From contig NZ_JANCTC010000002.1 in NCBI RefSeq assembly GCF_024297145.1, positions 703,957 to 767,956 on the forward strand: a stretch of DNA of 64,000 nt. The letters are read 5' to 3'. Origin of the DNA: Mesorhizobium sp. LMG 17147. Its GTDB lineage: Bacteria > Pseudomonadota > Alphaproteobacteria > Rhizobiales > Rhizobiaceae. A program made the translations under genes and the position numbers. The notes beneath the pieces were generated by a model. The model ran no database searches, was not told the DNA's origin, and saw only the letters and a program-made list of their open reading frames with translations. Positions 35,040 to 44,693 of the stretch are shown here, piece after piece. Within the stretch, counting starts at the first letter, position 1; each line of letters begins with the position of its first letter.

Positions 35040-35852
35040 CTAACCTGGAAAGATCGTGAAACCGCCGTCGACGCGGATGACCTGCCCGTTGATAAAGCGC
35101 GCGCGCGGACCGGCGAGGAAGGCCACCGCTTCGGCGATCTCTTCAGGCTCCGCATACCGGTTCAGCGATTTCTTGCTCGAGTTCATACGCTGCGGATCGA
35201 CCACGCGGCTCGCCTGGAAGCGTGCCGTCTTGGTGGCGCCAGGGCTCACCGCATTGACGCGTACGCCATCGTCGATCAATTCCTTGGCGAGGCAGCGCGT
35301 ATAATGGACGACAGCCGCCTTGAGCGTCGAGTAGACCACCTCGGGCGAGCATCCGATATGCGCTGCCGCCGAGGCGATGTTGATCACCGAGCCTGAGCCG
35401 CGCTTGACCATCGGCGGAACGAACGCCTGGCAGACCAGCATCGTGCCGATGAGATTGTTCTCGGTTAGAACCTTGATGTCTTCGTAGTCGATATCGAGTG
35501 CGTTGTTGGGATTGGGCTTTACGCCCTTGGCGCCGATGTCGCCGCCGGCGCAGTTGACCAGAATGTGCACGTCGCCGAGATCGGCCTCGATCTTCCTCTT
35601 CATTTCGGCGACAGCTTGTTTGTCGCCTATATTGCCGGTGACCGCGGTCACCCGCGTCCCATGCTTCTCCAAGCCCCGGGCAGAGTCGCCGAGATCCGCG
35701 AATTCGCCATATTGAGATGGCCGGGTCCAATCGAGGTCGTGGACCGCGACGTTTGCGCCAAGTCCGGCCAAGCGGTCGGCCATCACGCGGCCGAGGCCGC
35801 GTCCCGAGCCGGTTACGAAGGCGGTCAGGCCGCTGAGTTCTCGGGCAGTCAT
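35040..35852 (-). CDS. SDR-family oxidoreductase (last gene of the sugar operon)
   Basis: A 270-residue short-chain dehydrogenase: cofactor motif TGSGRGLGRVMA (TGxxxGxG), NCAGGD at the NAG position, catalytic Ser in VINIASAAAHIG, and Y-x3-K in VYSTLKAAVVHY, with the C-terminal INGQVIRVDGGF. HDLD after strand 2 suggests NAD preference. It overlaps the TIM-barrel gene by ATGA and closes the seven-gene operon, so it probably oxidises an intermediate of the same sugar pathway. Confidence 0.87.
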   Translation of the reverse strand: MTARELSGLTAFVTGSGRGLGRVMADRLAGLGANVAVHDLDWTRPSQYGEFADLGDSARGLEKHGTRVTAVTGNIGDKQAVAEMKRKIEADLGDVHILVNCAGGDIGAKGVKPNPNNALDIDYEDIKVLTENNLIGTMLVCQAFVPPMVKRGSGSVINIASAAAHIGCSPEVVYSTLKAAVVHYTRCLAKELIDDGVRVNAVSPGATKTARFQASRVVDPQRMNSSKKSLNRYAEPEEIAEAVAFLAGPRARFINGQVIRVDGGFTIFPG

Positions 35853-36850
35853 GCTGATTTCTCCATTGCAATGAAATCGAACTTCTTCATGTTGGCGGCG
35901 CTGCGCCGGATCATGTCGAGCTCGTACGAAACGAGCGCGCCGTCATCGTCCCGTTCCCATGGCGTGCGGTAGTCGGCGTCGTCCGCAAGCCGGTTCACGC
36001 GCGCAGCACTCAGGCACGCGGCGAACTCGCGGGCGGTCTTCGGCGCATATCCGTTCCACCAGTCGTCGGTGAGCCAGCGAACGTGACGGGCCTCCAGCGC
36101 GCCTGGCTCAAGCACCGCCGTCAGCGTGTCGTGGTGCTCGCCAAGGATGGCTGCCAGTTCGGCGAATGGCACGGCGCCGTCGCCGATCGCGCAGCGGACC
36201 AGACGGTAGCCCTCATCCGTGAACTGAATGCGATAATCCTTGAGGTGAACATGGCGGACATGGGGCGCGATCCGGCGCGTGAAGGCAAGCGGCGCCTCGC
36301 CGACAGGAAAGGTGTTGCCGGTGTCGTAGGTGATGCCGACACCCGGCCCGCCGAGTTCGCAGAACGCAACAAGTTCGTCGCTGCCGAAGTCCTGGTGGTT
36401 CTCGATGCCGAGCACGCGGCCCTCGGCCGCCGCACGCGGCCCCCATTCCGTCAAGGCAGCGCGAATCGTTGCGTTGAACTCACTCCATTTCGGACCCCAC
36501 GCATTGCGGTCGCCGCACAGGACAGGCGTCAGTGCGATACGGATCGTCGTCGCCTCGAGCAGGCGCGCAGCCCGAAAGGCGTTGTCCAGCGGACCTGCCA
36601 CTAGAAGTCCGCCGCTCACCACCGGGACGATGCCCAGCGCGGCAAGACGCCTGCGCAGGGCGACGATTTCGGCGTCAGTCAAGTCGGTCAACCAGGGTTC
36701 GTAGATCTCGAGCGTGCGTGCGCCCAGTTCCTGCGCCAGCGTAATGAAGCCTTCCAGCCCCACCCCGTCCGGATTGTGCCGCGCCGTGCCGCGGCCCTGC
36801 AGTCCGAGATGATAGGTCAGTCCGTAGGGGTTAAGGCCGAGACGAAGCAT
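35849..36850 (-). CDS. Sugar phosphate isomerase/epimerase-type TIM-barrel protein
   Basis: A 333-residue xylose-isomerase-like barrel (AP_endonuc_2 superfamily). Metal-ligand candidates appear in order: LEIYEPWL, LGIENHQDFGS (Glu), ITYDTGNTFP (Asp), HVRHVHLKDYR (His-x-K) and LEPGALEA (Glu). Members act as isomerases, epimerases, dehydratases or, in the case of OiaC of apionate metabolism, a decarboxylase. The ATG at 36850 (MLRLGLNPYGLTYHLG) is preferred to 36904, which would overlap the upstream dehydrogenase gene. Neighbours suggest action on a sugar lactone or oxidised sugar. Confidence 0.78.
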   Translation of the reverse strand: MLRLGLNPYGLTYHLGLQGRGTARHNPDGVGLEGFITLAQELGARTLEIYEPWLTDLTDAEIVALRRRLAALGIVPVVSGGLLVAGPLDNAFRAARLLEATTIRIALTPVLCGDRNAWGPKWSEFNATIRAALTEWGPRAAAEGRVLGIENHQDFGSDELVAFCELGGPGVGITYDTGNTFPVGEAPLAFTRRIAPHVRHVHLKDYRIQFTDEGYRLVRCAIGDGAVPFAELAAILGEHHDTLTAVLEPGALEARHVRWLTDDWWNGYAPKTAREFAACLSAARVNRLADDADYRTPWERDDDGALVSYELDMIRRSAANMKKFDFIAMEKSA

Positions 36851-36887
36851 CAGCTTGGCGGTTCCAATGGAGAGCGGAGAAGCGTCA

Positions 36888-37661
36888 CTAGCGCAGACCA
36901 GCATCGACGGTAATGGACTGTTTGGTGATCATGCGGCTGTCGTCGGCTGCCAGGAAGAGCACTGTGCGTGCAATCTCCTCGCCCAGCAGGACGCGGCGGA
37001 TCAATTGCCGCTGCACCGTCTGGTCGACTGCCTCCTGCGTCTTGAACCACAGCTCGCGCTGCCGCTCGGTCATGACGGCGCCGGGTTCGACCGCATTGAC
37101 GCGGATGTTATCCGGTCCGAACGAGCGCGCCAAAGCACGCGTCAGCGCCACCACAGCCCCCTTGGCGGTGGCATAGGCCACCATCTGGTCCGCTCCGAAA
37201 CGCCAGGCGATGGAAGAGAAGTTTATGATCGAGCCGAAGCCGAGTTCCTTCATATGCGGATGCACAGCCTGCGCGGCAAAGAAGTGATGCCTCAGATTGA
37301 CGTCGAAGCTGCGGTCCCAATAGTCGGCCGTTACCGCGTCGATGGGATAGCGTTGATCATTGGCGGCGTTGTTCACCAGGGCGGCGACCGGACCAAGCCG
37401 CGCGCGCACGCCTTCTACCGCCGCCTTTAGCCCATCGACGTCAGTCACATCGCAATGGAGATATAAGGGAGCCTGCCCGCCGGCACCAGCGAGCTCGCGC
37501 ACCAACGCCTCCGCTGGCTCATCTTGCACATCGAGAAAGGCTACCCGGGCGCCATTCGAGGCGAAGGCACGGACCATGTCGGCGCCGATGCCGGAGGCGC
37601 CGCCGGAGATCAGCACGACCCGATCGGTCAAGCTCGGATAAGTTGCGAATTGTACGGACAT
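36888..37661 (-). CDS. SDR sugar dehydrogenase resembling Caulobacter XylB
   Basis: A 257-residue NAD-dependent SDR. It follows D-xylose 1-dehydrogenase (XylB) closely in layout: YPSLTDRVVLISGGASGIGA, LVNNAANDQRYPIDAVTADYWD, VNLRHHFFAAQAVHPHMK, INFSSIAWRFG with the Ser, YATAKGA with Y-x3-K, and NAVEPGAVMTERQRELW. The enzyme should oxidise an aldopentose or similar sugar at C1 to a lactone. It lies 3 nt after the importer ATPase gene, consistent with the first catabolic step. Exact sugar unknown. Confidence 0.82.
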   Translation of the reverse strand: MSVQFATYPSLTDRVVLISGGASGIGADMVRAFASNGARVAFLDVQDEPAEALVRELAGAGGQAPLYLHCDVTDVDGLKAAVEGVRARLGPVAALVNNAANDQRYPIDAVTADYWDRSFDVNLRHHFFAAQAVHPHMKELGFGSIINFSSIAWRFGADQMVAYATAKGAVVALTRALARSFGPDNIRVNAVEPGAVMTERQRELWFKTQEAVDQTVQRQLIRRVLLGEEIARTVLFLAADDSRMITKQSITVDAGLR

Positions 37662-37664
37662 CGA

Positions 37665-38762
37665 TTACAGAAGCGCCTTGGTTGTTGGATCGAACAGACA
37701 GGCGCGCGACATATCGATGCCCAGCGTTATCGTCTCGCCCATGACGGGAGCGTCGTCCGGCTCGAAACGGCCGGTGATCTCCAGGTCACCCAGCCTTAGC
37801 ACGGCAAGCGTCTCGGCCCCGGTCGGCTCGACCAGTTCGACCGGCGCCTGCATGGACGCCACAGCAGGTTTGCGCGACTTCAGGTCGGTCGTGAAACGGT
37901 AGATGTGTTCCGGCCGGATACCGAGCACGACGTCCTTTGGCGCACCGGCGGACATCGGCGCGGCAAGAGCAAGGCTGGCGTCGCTGCCGTCAGCGGCGCG
38001 TACCGAGATGCTGGTCGATCCCGTAAGCCGGGCGGGGATGAAATTCATCGCCGGCGATCCCATGAAACCGGCAACGAACATGTTGGTCGGCCGGTCGTAG
38101 ATCCGCTTCGGCGTGTCGAACTGCTGGACCGAGCCCTGGTTCATCACAGCAATGCGGGATGCAAGCGTCATCGCCTCGACCTGATCATGGGTGACGTACA
38201 CCGTAGTCTTGCCGACGCGATGGTGAAGCTTCTTGATTTCGGTACGCATATCGACGCGCAGCTTGGCGTCCAGGTTGGACAGGGGCTCGTCGAACAGAAA
38301 CAGCTTCGGGTCGCGTACGAGGGCGCGCCCCATCGCGACGCGCTGCCGCTGGCCGCCCGAGAGCTGGCCCGGCTTGCGTTTAAGCAGCTGTTCGATCTGC
38401 AGGAGCGCGGCAACCCGTTGGACAGCTTCCGCCTGCGCCGCTTTTGGCACGCCGCGGCTTTCCATGCCGAAGGTGATGTTCTGGCGCACCGTCATGGTGG
38501 GATAGAGGGCGTATGACTGGAACACCATCGCAATGTCGCGGTCCTTGGGTCGCACGGAGTTCACCAGCCGGTCGCCGATCCATATCTCGCCCGACGTGAC
38601 GGTTTCGAGGCCGGCGATCATGGCGAGCAAGGTTGACTTGCCGCAACCCGACGGGCCGACAAGGGCGACGAATTCTCCGGTCTTAGCCTCGAGATTGATG
38701 CCGGCAAGAATCTCGAGCGAGCCGTAGCTCTTGTGAAGGTTGCGGATCATCAACGCGGACAT
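37665..38762 (-). CDS. Sugar ABC transporter ATPase (UgpC/MalK type)
   Basis: A 365-residue ATPase: Walker [10 protein letters not shown] (about 36-44), Q-loop [13 protein letters not shown], signature [16 protein letters not shown], Walker [14 protein letters not shown]-loop [12 protein letters not shown] and a C-terminal OB-type regulatory domain of about 120 residues (GIRPEHI). ATG 38762 is chosen since GAGG precedes it and the upstream permease stops 10 nt earlier; the longer ATG at 38819 would overlap the permease. Confidence 0.9.
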   Translation of the reverse strand: MSALMIRNLHKSYGSLEILAGINLEAKTGEFVALVGPSGCGKSTLLAMIAGLETVTSGEIWIGDRLVNSVRPKDRDIAMVFQSYALYPTMTVRQNITFGMESRGVPKAAQAEAVQRVAALLQIEQLLKRKPGQLSGGQRQRVAMGRALVRDPKLFLFDEPLSNLDAKLRVDMRTEIKKLHHRVGKTTVYVTHDQVEAMTLASRIAVMNQGSVQQFDTPKRIYDRPTNMFVAGFMGSPAMNFIPARLTGSTSISVRAADGSDASLALAAPMSAGAPKDVVLGIRPEHIYRFTTDLKSRKPAVASMQAPVELVEPTGAETLAVLRLGDLEITGRFEPDDAPVMGETITLGIDMSRACLFDPTTKALL

Positions 38763-38772
38763 GGGCGACGCC

Positions 38773-39675
38773 TCATTTGATGGCGCCCTGGGTGAGGCCG
38801 CGCACGAAGTATTTTCCACCGAACAGATAGATCAGCAGTGGTGGCAACGCGCCGATCAGCACGGCTGCGCTCATCACATCGTAAGCACGCGCGGTCGTGC
38901 CGCCGGCCGTGAGCGCGACCAGTGCCGCGGTAATCGGCTGCTGCTGGCCTGATGTGAAAACGACGCCGAACAAATACTCGTTCCAGATGCCGGTGAACTG
39001 CCAGATGACGGTGACAATCAGAATGGGCGGCGACAGGGGCAGGATGATCTTGCGGAAGATCCGCCAGAAGCCGGCGCCGTCGATGCGTGCCGCCTTGATC
39101 AGGTCGTCCGGTATGCTGACGTAGAAATTGCGGCAGAACAGGGTGGTGAACGAGATGCCCTGGACGACGTGGATCAGCACCAGCCCATATGTGGAATTGG
39201 TCAGGCCGAGCTTGCCGAGCAGGAACGCCCACGGCATCAGCGAAATCTGGCCGGGCATGAATACGCCGAGCAGCATCAGATTGAAGATCAGTTCGGAACC
39301 CCTGAAGCGCCATTTGGAGAGGATGTAGCCGTTCATCGCTCCGAGAATGGTCGAGATGATGGTGGCGGGGATCGTCATCGCCAGCGAGTTGAAGAAATTG
39401 CGCTTCATGCCCTCGCAGGTACCGCTGACGCAGTAGGATCCCCAGGCCTGCGCCCATGCATCGAACCGGAAGCTGCGCGGTACGGAGATGAGGCCGTTGC
39501 GGGCAATCTCCGACTGCTCGCGCAACGAGTTGAAGATCACCACCAGCAATGGCACGAGATAGACGACCGCGAACAGCGTCAGCACGGCATAGACAAGGAA
39601 GCGGCTCCAGAAATGCCGGCGCGTGGCAGCGGCTTCTTCCGGATCAAAACGGGCATTGGGGGCAACTTCAGCCAT
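38773..39675 (-). CDS. Sugar ABC transporter permease (MalG type)
   Basis: A 300-residue inner-membrane protein with six helices. The EAA loop reads [25 protein letters not shown], which docks on the ATPase. The N-terminus is cytoplasmic and acidic ([14 protein letters not shown]). The loop carrying [15 protein letters not shown], with two cysteines, is unusual and may form a periplasmic disulfide. It overlaps the MalF-type gene by 8 nt. Confidence 0.9.
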   Translation of the reverse strand: MAEVAPNARFDPEEAAATRRHFWSRFLVYAVLTLFAVVYLVPLLVVIFNSLREQSEIARNGLISVPRSFRFDAWAQAWGSYCVSGTCEGMKRNFFNSLAMTIPATIISTILGAMNGYILSKWRFRGSELIFNLMLLGVFMPGQISLMPWAFLLGKLGLTNSTYGLVLIHVVQGISFTTLFCRNFYVSIPDDLIKAARIDGAGFWRIFRKIILPLSPPILIVTVIWQFTGIWNEYLFGVVFTSGQQQPITAALVALTAGGTTARAYDVMSAAVLIGALPPLLIYLFGGKYFVRGLTQGAIK

Positions 39676-40606
39676 TGCGGCCCTCCGCCCGCCGGCGCCA
39701 GACGATCCACAAGGAGTACGGCACCAGCACCACCGCGACCGCCGCGAGCATCATCATCGCCGCGGCGGCACCCTCGCCGATTTGGCCGCGCTGGAACATC
39801 AGGTCGTAGACATAGATGGCGGGGAAGGTCGTGGACACGCCCGGCCCGCCCCGCGTCAACGCCGCCACCAGGTCGAAGGTCTTGATGGCGAATTGTATCT
39901 GAATGACCGCCACCGCCAGAAATATCGGAGCGATGGTTGGCAGGATGACCCTCCGATAGGTCCGGAAAACCGACGCGCCGTCGATTTGCGCGGCTTTGAC
40001 GAGATCCGGATCGACCGACCGCAGACCGGCCAGGAAAAGTGCCATTGCGAAACCGGACGACTGCCAGATACCGGTTATGATCACCGCATAGATCGCGGTG
40101 TTGCGGTTGGCCGTCAGGGCGAAGCTGAAGTCGGTCCAGCCAAGCCCGCGCACGAAGGCCTGGATACCGTCGACAGGGTTATACAGCCAGCTCCACACCG
40201 TACCGGTAACGATGAAGGACACCGCCAACGGATAAAGGAAGATGGTGCGCCAAACCGCCTCGCCGCGGACGCGCTGGTCGATCGCGATCGCAAGCAGCAG
40301 GCCAACCGCCATCGAGCCAACGATATAGAAGCCGCTGAACAGGAAGAGATTCGTATAGGCGATGTTCCAGCGCCGGTTTGCCCAAAGCGAAGCGTAGTTG
40401 TCCAGGCCGACGAATCCATAGGTCGGCAACAGCGACGAATTGGACAGCGAGATGTAGAGCGTCCAGAATGTGAAGACGAAAACATAGATGAAACTCGCCG
40501 CAATCGACGGCGCCAGCACCAGAATGGGCACCATCGTGCCCAGGCGCTCGCGCCACGGACGGGCGGCGGCAGCTGCGGCTGGTACAATCAGATCATGGGT
40601 GGACAT
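39668..40606 (-). CDS. Sugar ABC transporter permease (MalF type)
   Basis: A 312-residue inner-membrane permease with six helices, pairing with the MalG-type subunit. EAA loop: DLVKAAQIDGASVFRTYRRVILPTI. Other family segments are GTVWSWLYNPVDGIQAFVRGLGW and GGPGVSTTFPAIYVYDLMF. Transcribed 57 bp after the binding-protein gene and overlapping the next permease gene. Confidence 0.9.
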   Translation of the reverse strand: MSTHDLIVPAAAAAARPWRERLGTMVPILVLAPSIAASFIYVFVFTFWTLYISLSNSSLLPTYGFVGLDNYASLWANRRWNIAYTNLFLFSGFYIVGSMAVGLLLAIAIDQRVRGEAVWRTIFLYPLAVSFIVTGTVWSWLYNPVDGIQAFVRGLGWTDFSFALTANRNTAIYAVIITGIWQSSGFAMALFLAGLRSVDPDLVKAAQIDGASVFRTYRRVILPTIAPIFLAVAVIQIQFAIKTFDLVAALTRGGPGVSTTFPAIYVYDLMFQRGQIGEGAAAAMMMLAAVAVVLVPYSLWIVWRRRAEGRNG

Positions 40607-40663
40607 CGGGCTGCTCCGGCGAGGTCTGGCCAGGCGCTTCGCCCCCGGCCATCATCGGCAGCG

Positions 40664-41929
40664 TCACTTCTGCGCTTCGGCCGCATCCGCCATCGCATTG
40701 GCCGCGTCCTGCGCACTCATATCCGGCGTTGCTACAAACTCCGTGATGCTATCCATTATTGCGCCGCGGACCTTTTGCGGAACCGTCATGTTGTGCGCCA
40801 TTGAACGCACGAGCGTGCCGGCGGCGATCGAGGCTTGCAGATCCTTTTGCGAGAGTTGCTGGCAGGGATTGAAGCCGTTCGAAAGATCGACGTCGAGGCG
40901 GGCCGGGATGGACCCTTTGGTCTGATTGAAAATGGTCTGGAATTCGGGCGACAGGATGATGCTGGCAAGCAGCTTCTGTCCCTCGATGTAGTCCGGGTCC
41001 TTTTGCTTGAAGAACACGACCGAGTCCGAATTCAAGATGAAGCCGGGCTTGCCCCAATCGGTCGGCGCCTGTGCGCAGACATAGTCGGTGCCCTCCTTGA
41101 AGCCGCCGGCCGTCAGCAGGCCGATCGTCCAGTCGCCCATGATGTGGAAGGCGGCCTAGCCGCGGCCGACTAGATGCGACATGGTATCCCAGTCACGCCC
41201 GTTCATGCCGGGGTCCATGTACTTCGAGGTCATGGTGCGAAACTGCTCGAAGGCCTTGACCATGCCGTCGCTACGCATGGCATCGACGTCGCCCTCGACG
41301 AAAGCTTTCCTGTAGAGATCGAGGTCCTGACCGTACACGACCACTTCGAAGACCGTCGAGTCGGTCCAGTCGGCGGTCGAGTGCGAAATGCAGATCTTGC
41401 CGCTGGCCACGATCTTGTCGCAGGCGGCGTTGAATTCCGCCCATGTCTTCGGCATCTCGGTGACGCCCGCGTCCTTCATGACCTTCGGCGATGCCCACAG
41501 CCAGTTGATGCGGTGGATGTTCATCGGCGCTGCCACCCAATTCCCGGTCGGCTTCATCACCGGCAGCAATTCGGGAGCGACGACCTTCTCCCAATTTTCC
41601 GCCTTCGCCAGGTCGTCGAGATTGGCTGTCATGCCCGTCTCGTTCCATTCGGCGATCTCGGGGCCTTTGAGTTGCACAGCGGGAGGTGCGTTGCCGGCGA
41701 TCACATCGGCACGCAGTTTGGCCAATGTATTGGCCGTATGGCCTGCGATGGAGGTCTGCTGCCAGGTGCCACCCTTGGCGGTAAACATCTCGCCGAGCTT
41801 GGCGATAGCCTGGGCGTCCGATCCGGTGGCCCATTGATGCAAGAGGTTGGTCTTCGGCTCCGCGAGCGCTGTTCCGGTAATCAAGGTGAAGGCGGTAGCG
41901 GCCGCAAAGGCCGTCCTCAGGTATTTCAT
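40664..41929 (-). pseudogene. Sugar-binding protein of the ABC importer, interrupted by an amber codon
   Basis: The gene reads as a 421-residue periplasmic sugar-binding protein (MalE-like extracellular family): signal peptide ending GTALA (about residue 23), NLLHQWATGSDAQAIAKLGEMF, PPAVQLKGPEIAEW, and after the interruption AAFHIMGDWTIGLLTAGGFK. A TAG at 41156-41158, in the same frame, interrupts between VGRG and AAFHIMGDW; homologues usually have a glutamine or lysine here, so CAG to TAG is the likely change. Translation would stop at 257 residues, losing one lobe. The rest of the operon is intact, so the lesion is recent, conditional or a sequencing error. Confidence 0.8.
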
Positions 41930-42072
41930 CGTTTCACTCCCATATGTGATGCACGGTTCGTTTCGACCGCTTGTGGCCTGCGATTTGAGGTCGTGGCCGG
42001 CGAGATGCAGTTATCTCCGTTCTTTCCAAGATGACATATTTGAGCTATCAGTCAACATGCTTTGTGCCCATC

Positions 42073-43269
42073 ATGAACAAACCGTCGCTTAGAAATTGGC
42101 TGATCGACAGGCCGTCCGCGTCGCCGGAGAGCCTGATCGTCCGATGCTTGCGCGAGCGCGGCGTGCTTTCCGCGTCGCAAATTACCCGCATTACCGGTTT
42201 GGCGCGGTCGACGGTTTCAACCGCGCTCAACGGCTTGAGAAAGTCAGGGATGGTGATCGAATCCTCGGCCCATCATGACGCGGCCAGGGGCATTGGCAGG
42301 CCGGCCACGGCATTGACGCTCAATCCCGCTGCGGGCACCTGCGTCGGCATCCACCTGGGCCTCGACGAGATGCGGTGCGTCGTCGCCGACGTCTCGCATT
42401 CTTTCGTTGCCGAACAAACTATCCCCATGGGTCTGGACTACCAGCCGCAACAGGCGGCCCAGCTCTCCAAGTCAGTAATTGCCCGATGCTACGAAGAGAA
42501 CGGTCTGCCGATGGCGGGGCTCCTGGGGGTTGGGGTCTCCGTCTCTGGCCCAGTCAGCCGCGAAGGAGTGGTGCTGCGCGCGAGTATTGTTCCGACCTGG
42601 GCCGGGGTCAACATCCGCGATGTGTTCGGGCCGGTCCTCGAACAGCCGATCTTCGCCGACAATGAGAGCAACTGCTCGGCCATTGCCGAGCTGATGTGGG
42701 GTGCGGCCGTCGGCCACGACGATTTCGTGCTGTTCAAGGTCGATCTGGGCGTCGGCGGGGCCATTGTCCAGCACGGCCGGCTGGTGAGCGGCATCGCCGG
42801 CGGCGCCGGCGAATTCGGGCACATCAGCATCGATCCCGGCGGCGACCTTTGCCGGTGCGGCAATCGCGGATGCCTGGAGCTCTATGCCAGCTTTGCCCGG
42901 CCGCTCGAGCAGATTTCGCGCATCGTGCGGCGGCCGGTCACGATGGACGATGTGATCATGATGGCCGAGCAGGGCGACGTGAGGGCGCTCCGGATGATCG
43001 AGGACACCGCCGAGTTCGCCGGCCGTGGCCTTGGCCTGATCGGTTCGGTGCTCAATCCGCCGCTCATCATAATCGGCGGCCGCATGGCCTTGGCGGGCGA
43101 CATTCTCCTGGCGCCACTGATCGCGTCATATGAACGCCATACGCTGATCAAGTCCCGCGATGTGGCACCTGCGCTGCGCACGCGGATAATCGTTGGCAAG
43201 CACACGGAGAACGACGCATTGCTCGGCGCGGTCGGCCTCGTGCTGCGCCACAACAGCCGGCTTCAATGA
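42073..43269 (+). CDS. ROK-family transcriptional regulator
   Basis: A 398-residue repressor (412 if the ATG at 42031 is used). An N-terminal winged helix (LSASQITRITGLARSTVSTALNGLRKSG) is followed by a ROK sugar-kinase fold with LGVGVSVSGPV, VDLGVGGAIV, the zinc motif CRCGNRGCLE and LIIIGG. Divergent from the sugar operon, it probably represses it and responds to its sugar. No good ribosome site marks either start. TGAC (42032) and GTCA (42051) form a loose dyad just upstream that could be its operator. Confidence 0.85.
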   Translation: MNKPSLRNWLIDRPSASPESLIVRCLRERGVLSASQITRITGLARSTVSTALNGLRKSGMVIESSAHHDAARGIGRPATALTLNPAAGTCVGIHLGLDEMRCVVADVSHSFVAEQTIPMGLDYQPQQAAQLSKSVIARCYEENGLPMAGLLGVGVSVSGPVSREGVVLRASIVPTWAGVNIRDVFGPVLEQPIFADNESNCSAIAELMWGAAVGHDDFVLFKVDLGVGGAIVQHGRLVSGIAGGAGEFGHISIDPGGDLCRCGNRGCLELYASFARPLEQISRIVRRPVTMDDVIMMAEQGDVRALRMIEDTAEFAGRGLGLIGSVLNPPLIIIGGRMALAGDILLAPLIASYERHTLIKSRDVAPALRTRIIVGKHTENDALLGAVGLVLRHNSRLQ

Positions 43270-43276
43270 CCTGACT

Positions 43277-43322
43277 CCGCTTCGGGTGGTACTCTGATTT
43301 TACGAGTTGCTGGCCGAAGCGG
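43277..43322. terminator. Bidirectional terminator-like hairpin
   Basis: CCGCTTCGG (43277-43285) pairs perfectly with CCGAAGCGG (43314-43322); inside the 28-nt loop ACTC and GAGT can pair and a TTTTA stretch is present. It lies between the convergent ROK and EamA genes. Confidence 0.5.
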
Positions 43323-43337
43323 CGGTGCTGAGGTTCA

Positions 43338-44156
43338 CTACGCGACACGCACCGTGCGCTGCCTCGGCTTGATCGCGGTGGCGAGCAGCAGGCCGGCGAT
43401 GATGAGGGCGGCGCCGGCGAGATCGTAGTCGTGCAAGCTTTCGCCGAGGAACAGATAAGCGAGAACGGCGACGAAGGCGGTCTGCAGATAGAGCAGCATG
43501 CTGGCGCGCCCGGCGCCAAGCGTCTCGACGCTACGATTGTAGAGATAGTACATCAGAGCGCCGCCCGGGCCAGCAACATAGGCGAGGGCCAGCAGGCCGT
43601 TCGCATGCAGCGCCGAACGATCCCCGGAAAACAGTTCCCAGAGATAAAGGGGCAGCGCGGCCAGCGCGCCGGCTCCCAGCAGCAGGACCACCATCGGCAG
43701 AAGCTCGATAGCGAATTTGGCTCGACGCAGCAGCACGGTGTAGAGGCCCCAGCAAAACGCGCTGCCGACGATCCACAACTCGCCGGGATTGAACTGCAGC
43801 TGCATCAGCGCAGCAAGGTCGCCGCGCGCCACGATCACCACCATCCCGGCCAGAGCGACCAGCGCTCCAAGCGCTTTCCAGACACCGAGGGGCTCGCCGA
43901 GCACGAAGCGGGCAAGCACCATCGTCATGATCGGCGACAGCGCCATGATGATGCCGGCGGTTGTCGCGTTGGTGTAGTTGAGGCCCGTGTAGATCATGCC
44001 CTGACACAAGGTCAGCCCGATGGCGCCGATGACCAGCACCTCGATCACCCGGGATTGGATCAGCTCGAGCATCGCCCCGTGATGACGATGGACGATAGGC
44101 AGCAGGATCGCGCAGGCAAGCGTCAGCCGCCAGAAGCAGAGTGCCCAAGGCGGCAT
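43338..44156 (-). CDS. EamA/DMT-family transporter
   Basis: A drug/metabolite transporter with two EamA repeats and about ten helices (TNATTAGIIMALSPIMTMVLARFVLGEPL; MLLYLQTAFVAVLAYLFLGESLHDYDLAGAALI). The first ATG, at 44156, leaves out helix 1, but the same frame upstream encodes LPLAYSLATLCWLLSAGVYI and AAKWVAPE, clearly the missing first helix. That frame is open from 44321 but contains no ATG, GTG or TTG. The true start is therefore non-canonical, or a frameshift separates it from the start. Substrate unknown. Confidence 0.85.
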   Translation of the reverse strand: MPPWALCFWRLTLACAILLPIVHRHHGAMLELIQSRVIEVLVIGAIGLTLCQGMIYTGLNYTNATTAGIIMALSPIMTMVLARFVLGEPLGVWKALGALVALAGMVVIVARGDLAALMQLQFNPGELWIVGSAFCWGLYTVLLRRAKFAIELLPMVVLLLGAGALAALPLYLWELFSGDRSALHANGLLALAYVAGPGGALMYYLYNRSVETLGAGRASMLLYLQTAFVAVLAYLFLGESLHDYDLAGAALIIAGLLLATAIKPRQRTVRVA

Positions 44157-44321
44157 CTCGGGGGCAACCCACTTGGCGGCGATATAGACGCCGGCCGACA
44201 GGAGCCAGCAGAGCGTCGCGAGAGAATAGGCGAGCGGGAGTGATGCGTCGGGTCTCGCCTTCGCTACACTTGGATGTGCTATCGGCAGCGATTGGATATC
44301 CGTCTCCTCCCACCGCAGACT

Positions 44322-44693
44322 TTAGCAGATTTGCAGCGCCTTGCTAAGCAGCGACAACAGCTGTTTCACCAGCCAGTGCAATCGGTGGGTCATTGTGGGT
44401 CCCGCCGTTCACGGTCTCGTTCCTTTCCAACGCATGTTGGCCCATGAGCAACTCGATACCGAAAAGCGCAAGCCGTATCGATTTCGCGCGATACGAATGT
44501 GAGATTCATATCGCGCGACAGATATTCGGGCGGTTGCCACAATCTCCTCGCGCCATATTTCTACCGAGAGCAGATCTGTCGCGAATTCCTGGCCCTCGGA
44601 TCACGCGCCGCTGTTTCGAAGCAATTGGAAGAATAAGCCACTGATTTCCGTTTACACAAAGAGCACGACGCAAATCCATGCGGAGGACTTCCG
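44322..44693. other. Intergenic stretch without recognised gene
   Basis: About 370 bp between the divergent EamA transporter and the sorbosone-dehydrogenase-like gene. No coding signal; it should hold the promoters of both. Confidence 0.5.

Noticed and set aside
39623..40804. Plus-strand frame of 393 codons opposite the MalF-type permease gene
   Set aside because: Antisense shadow; composition rich in His, Arg, Asp and Gln, with no recognisable domain.
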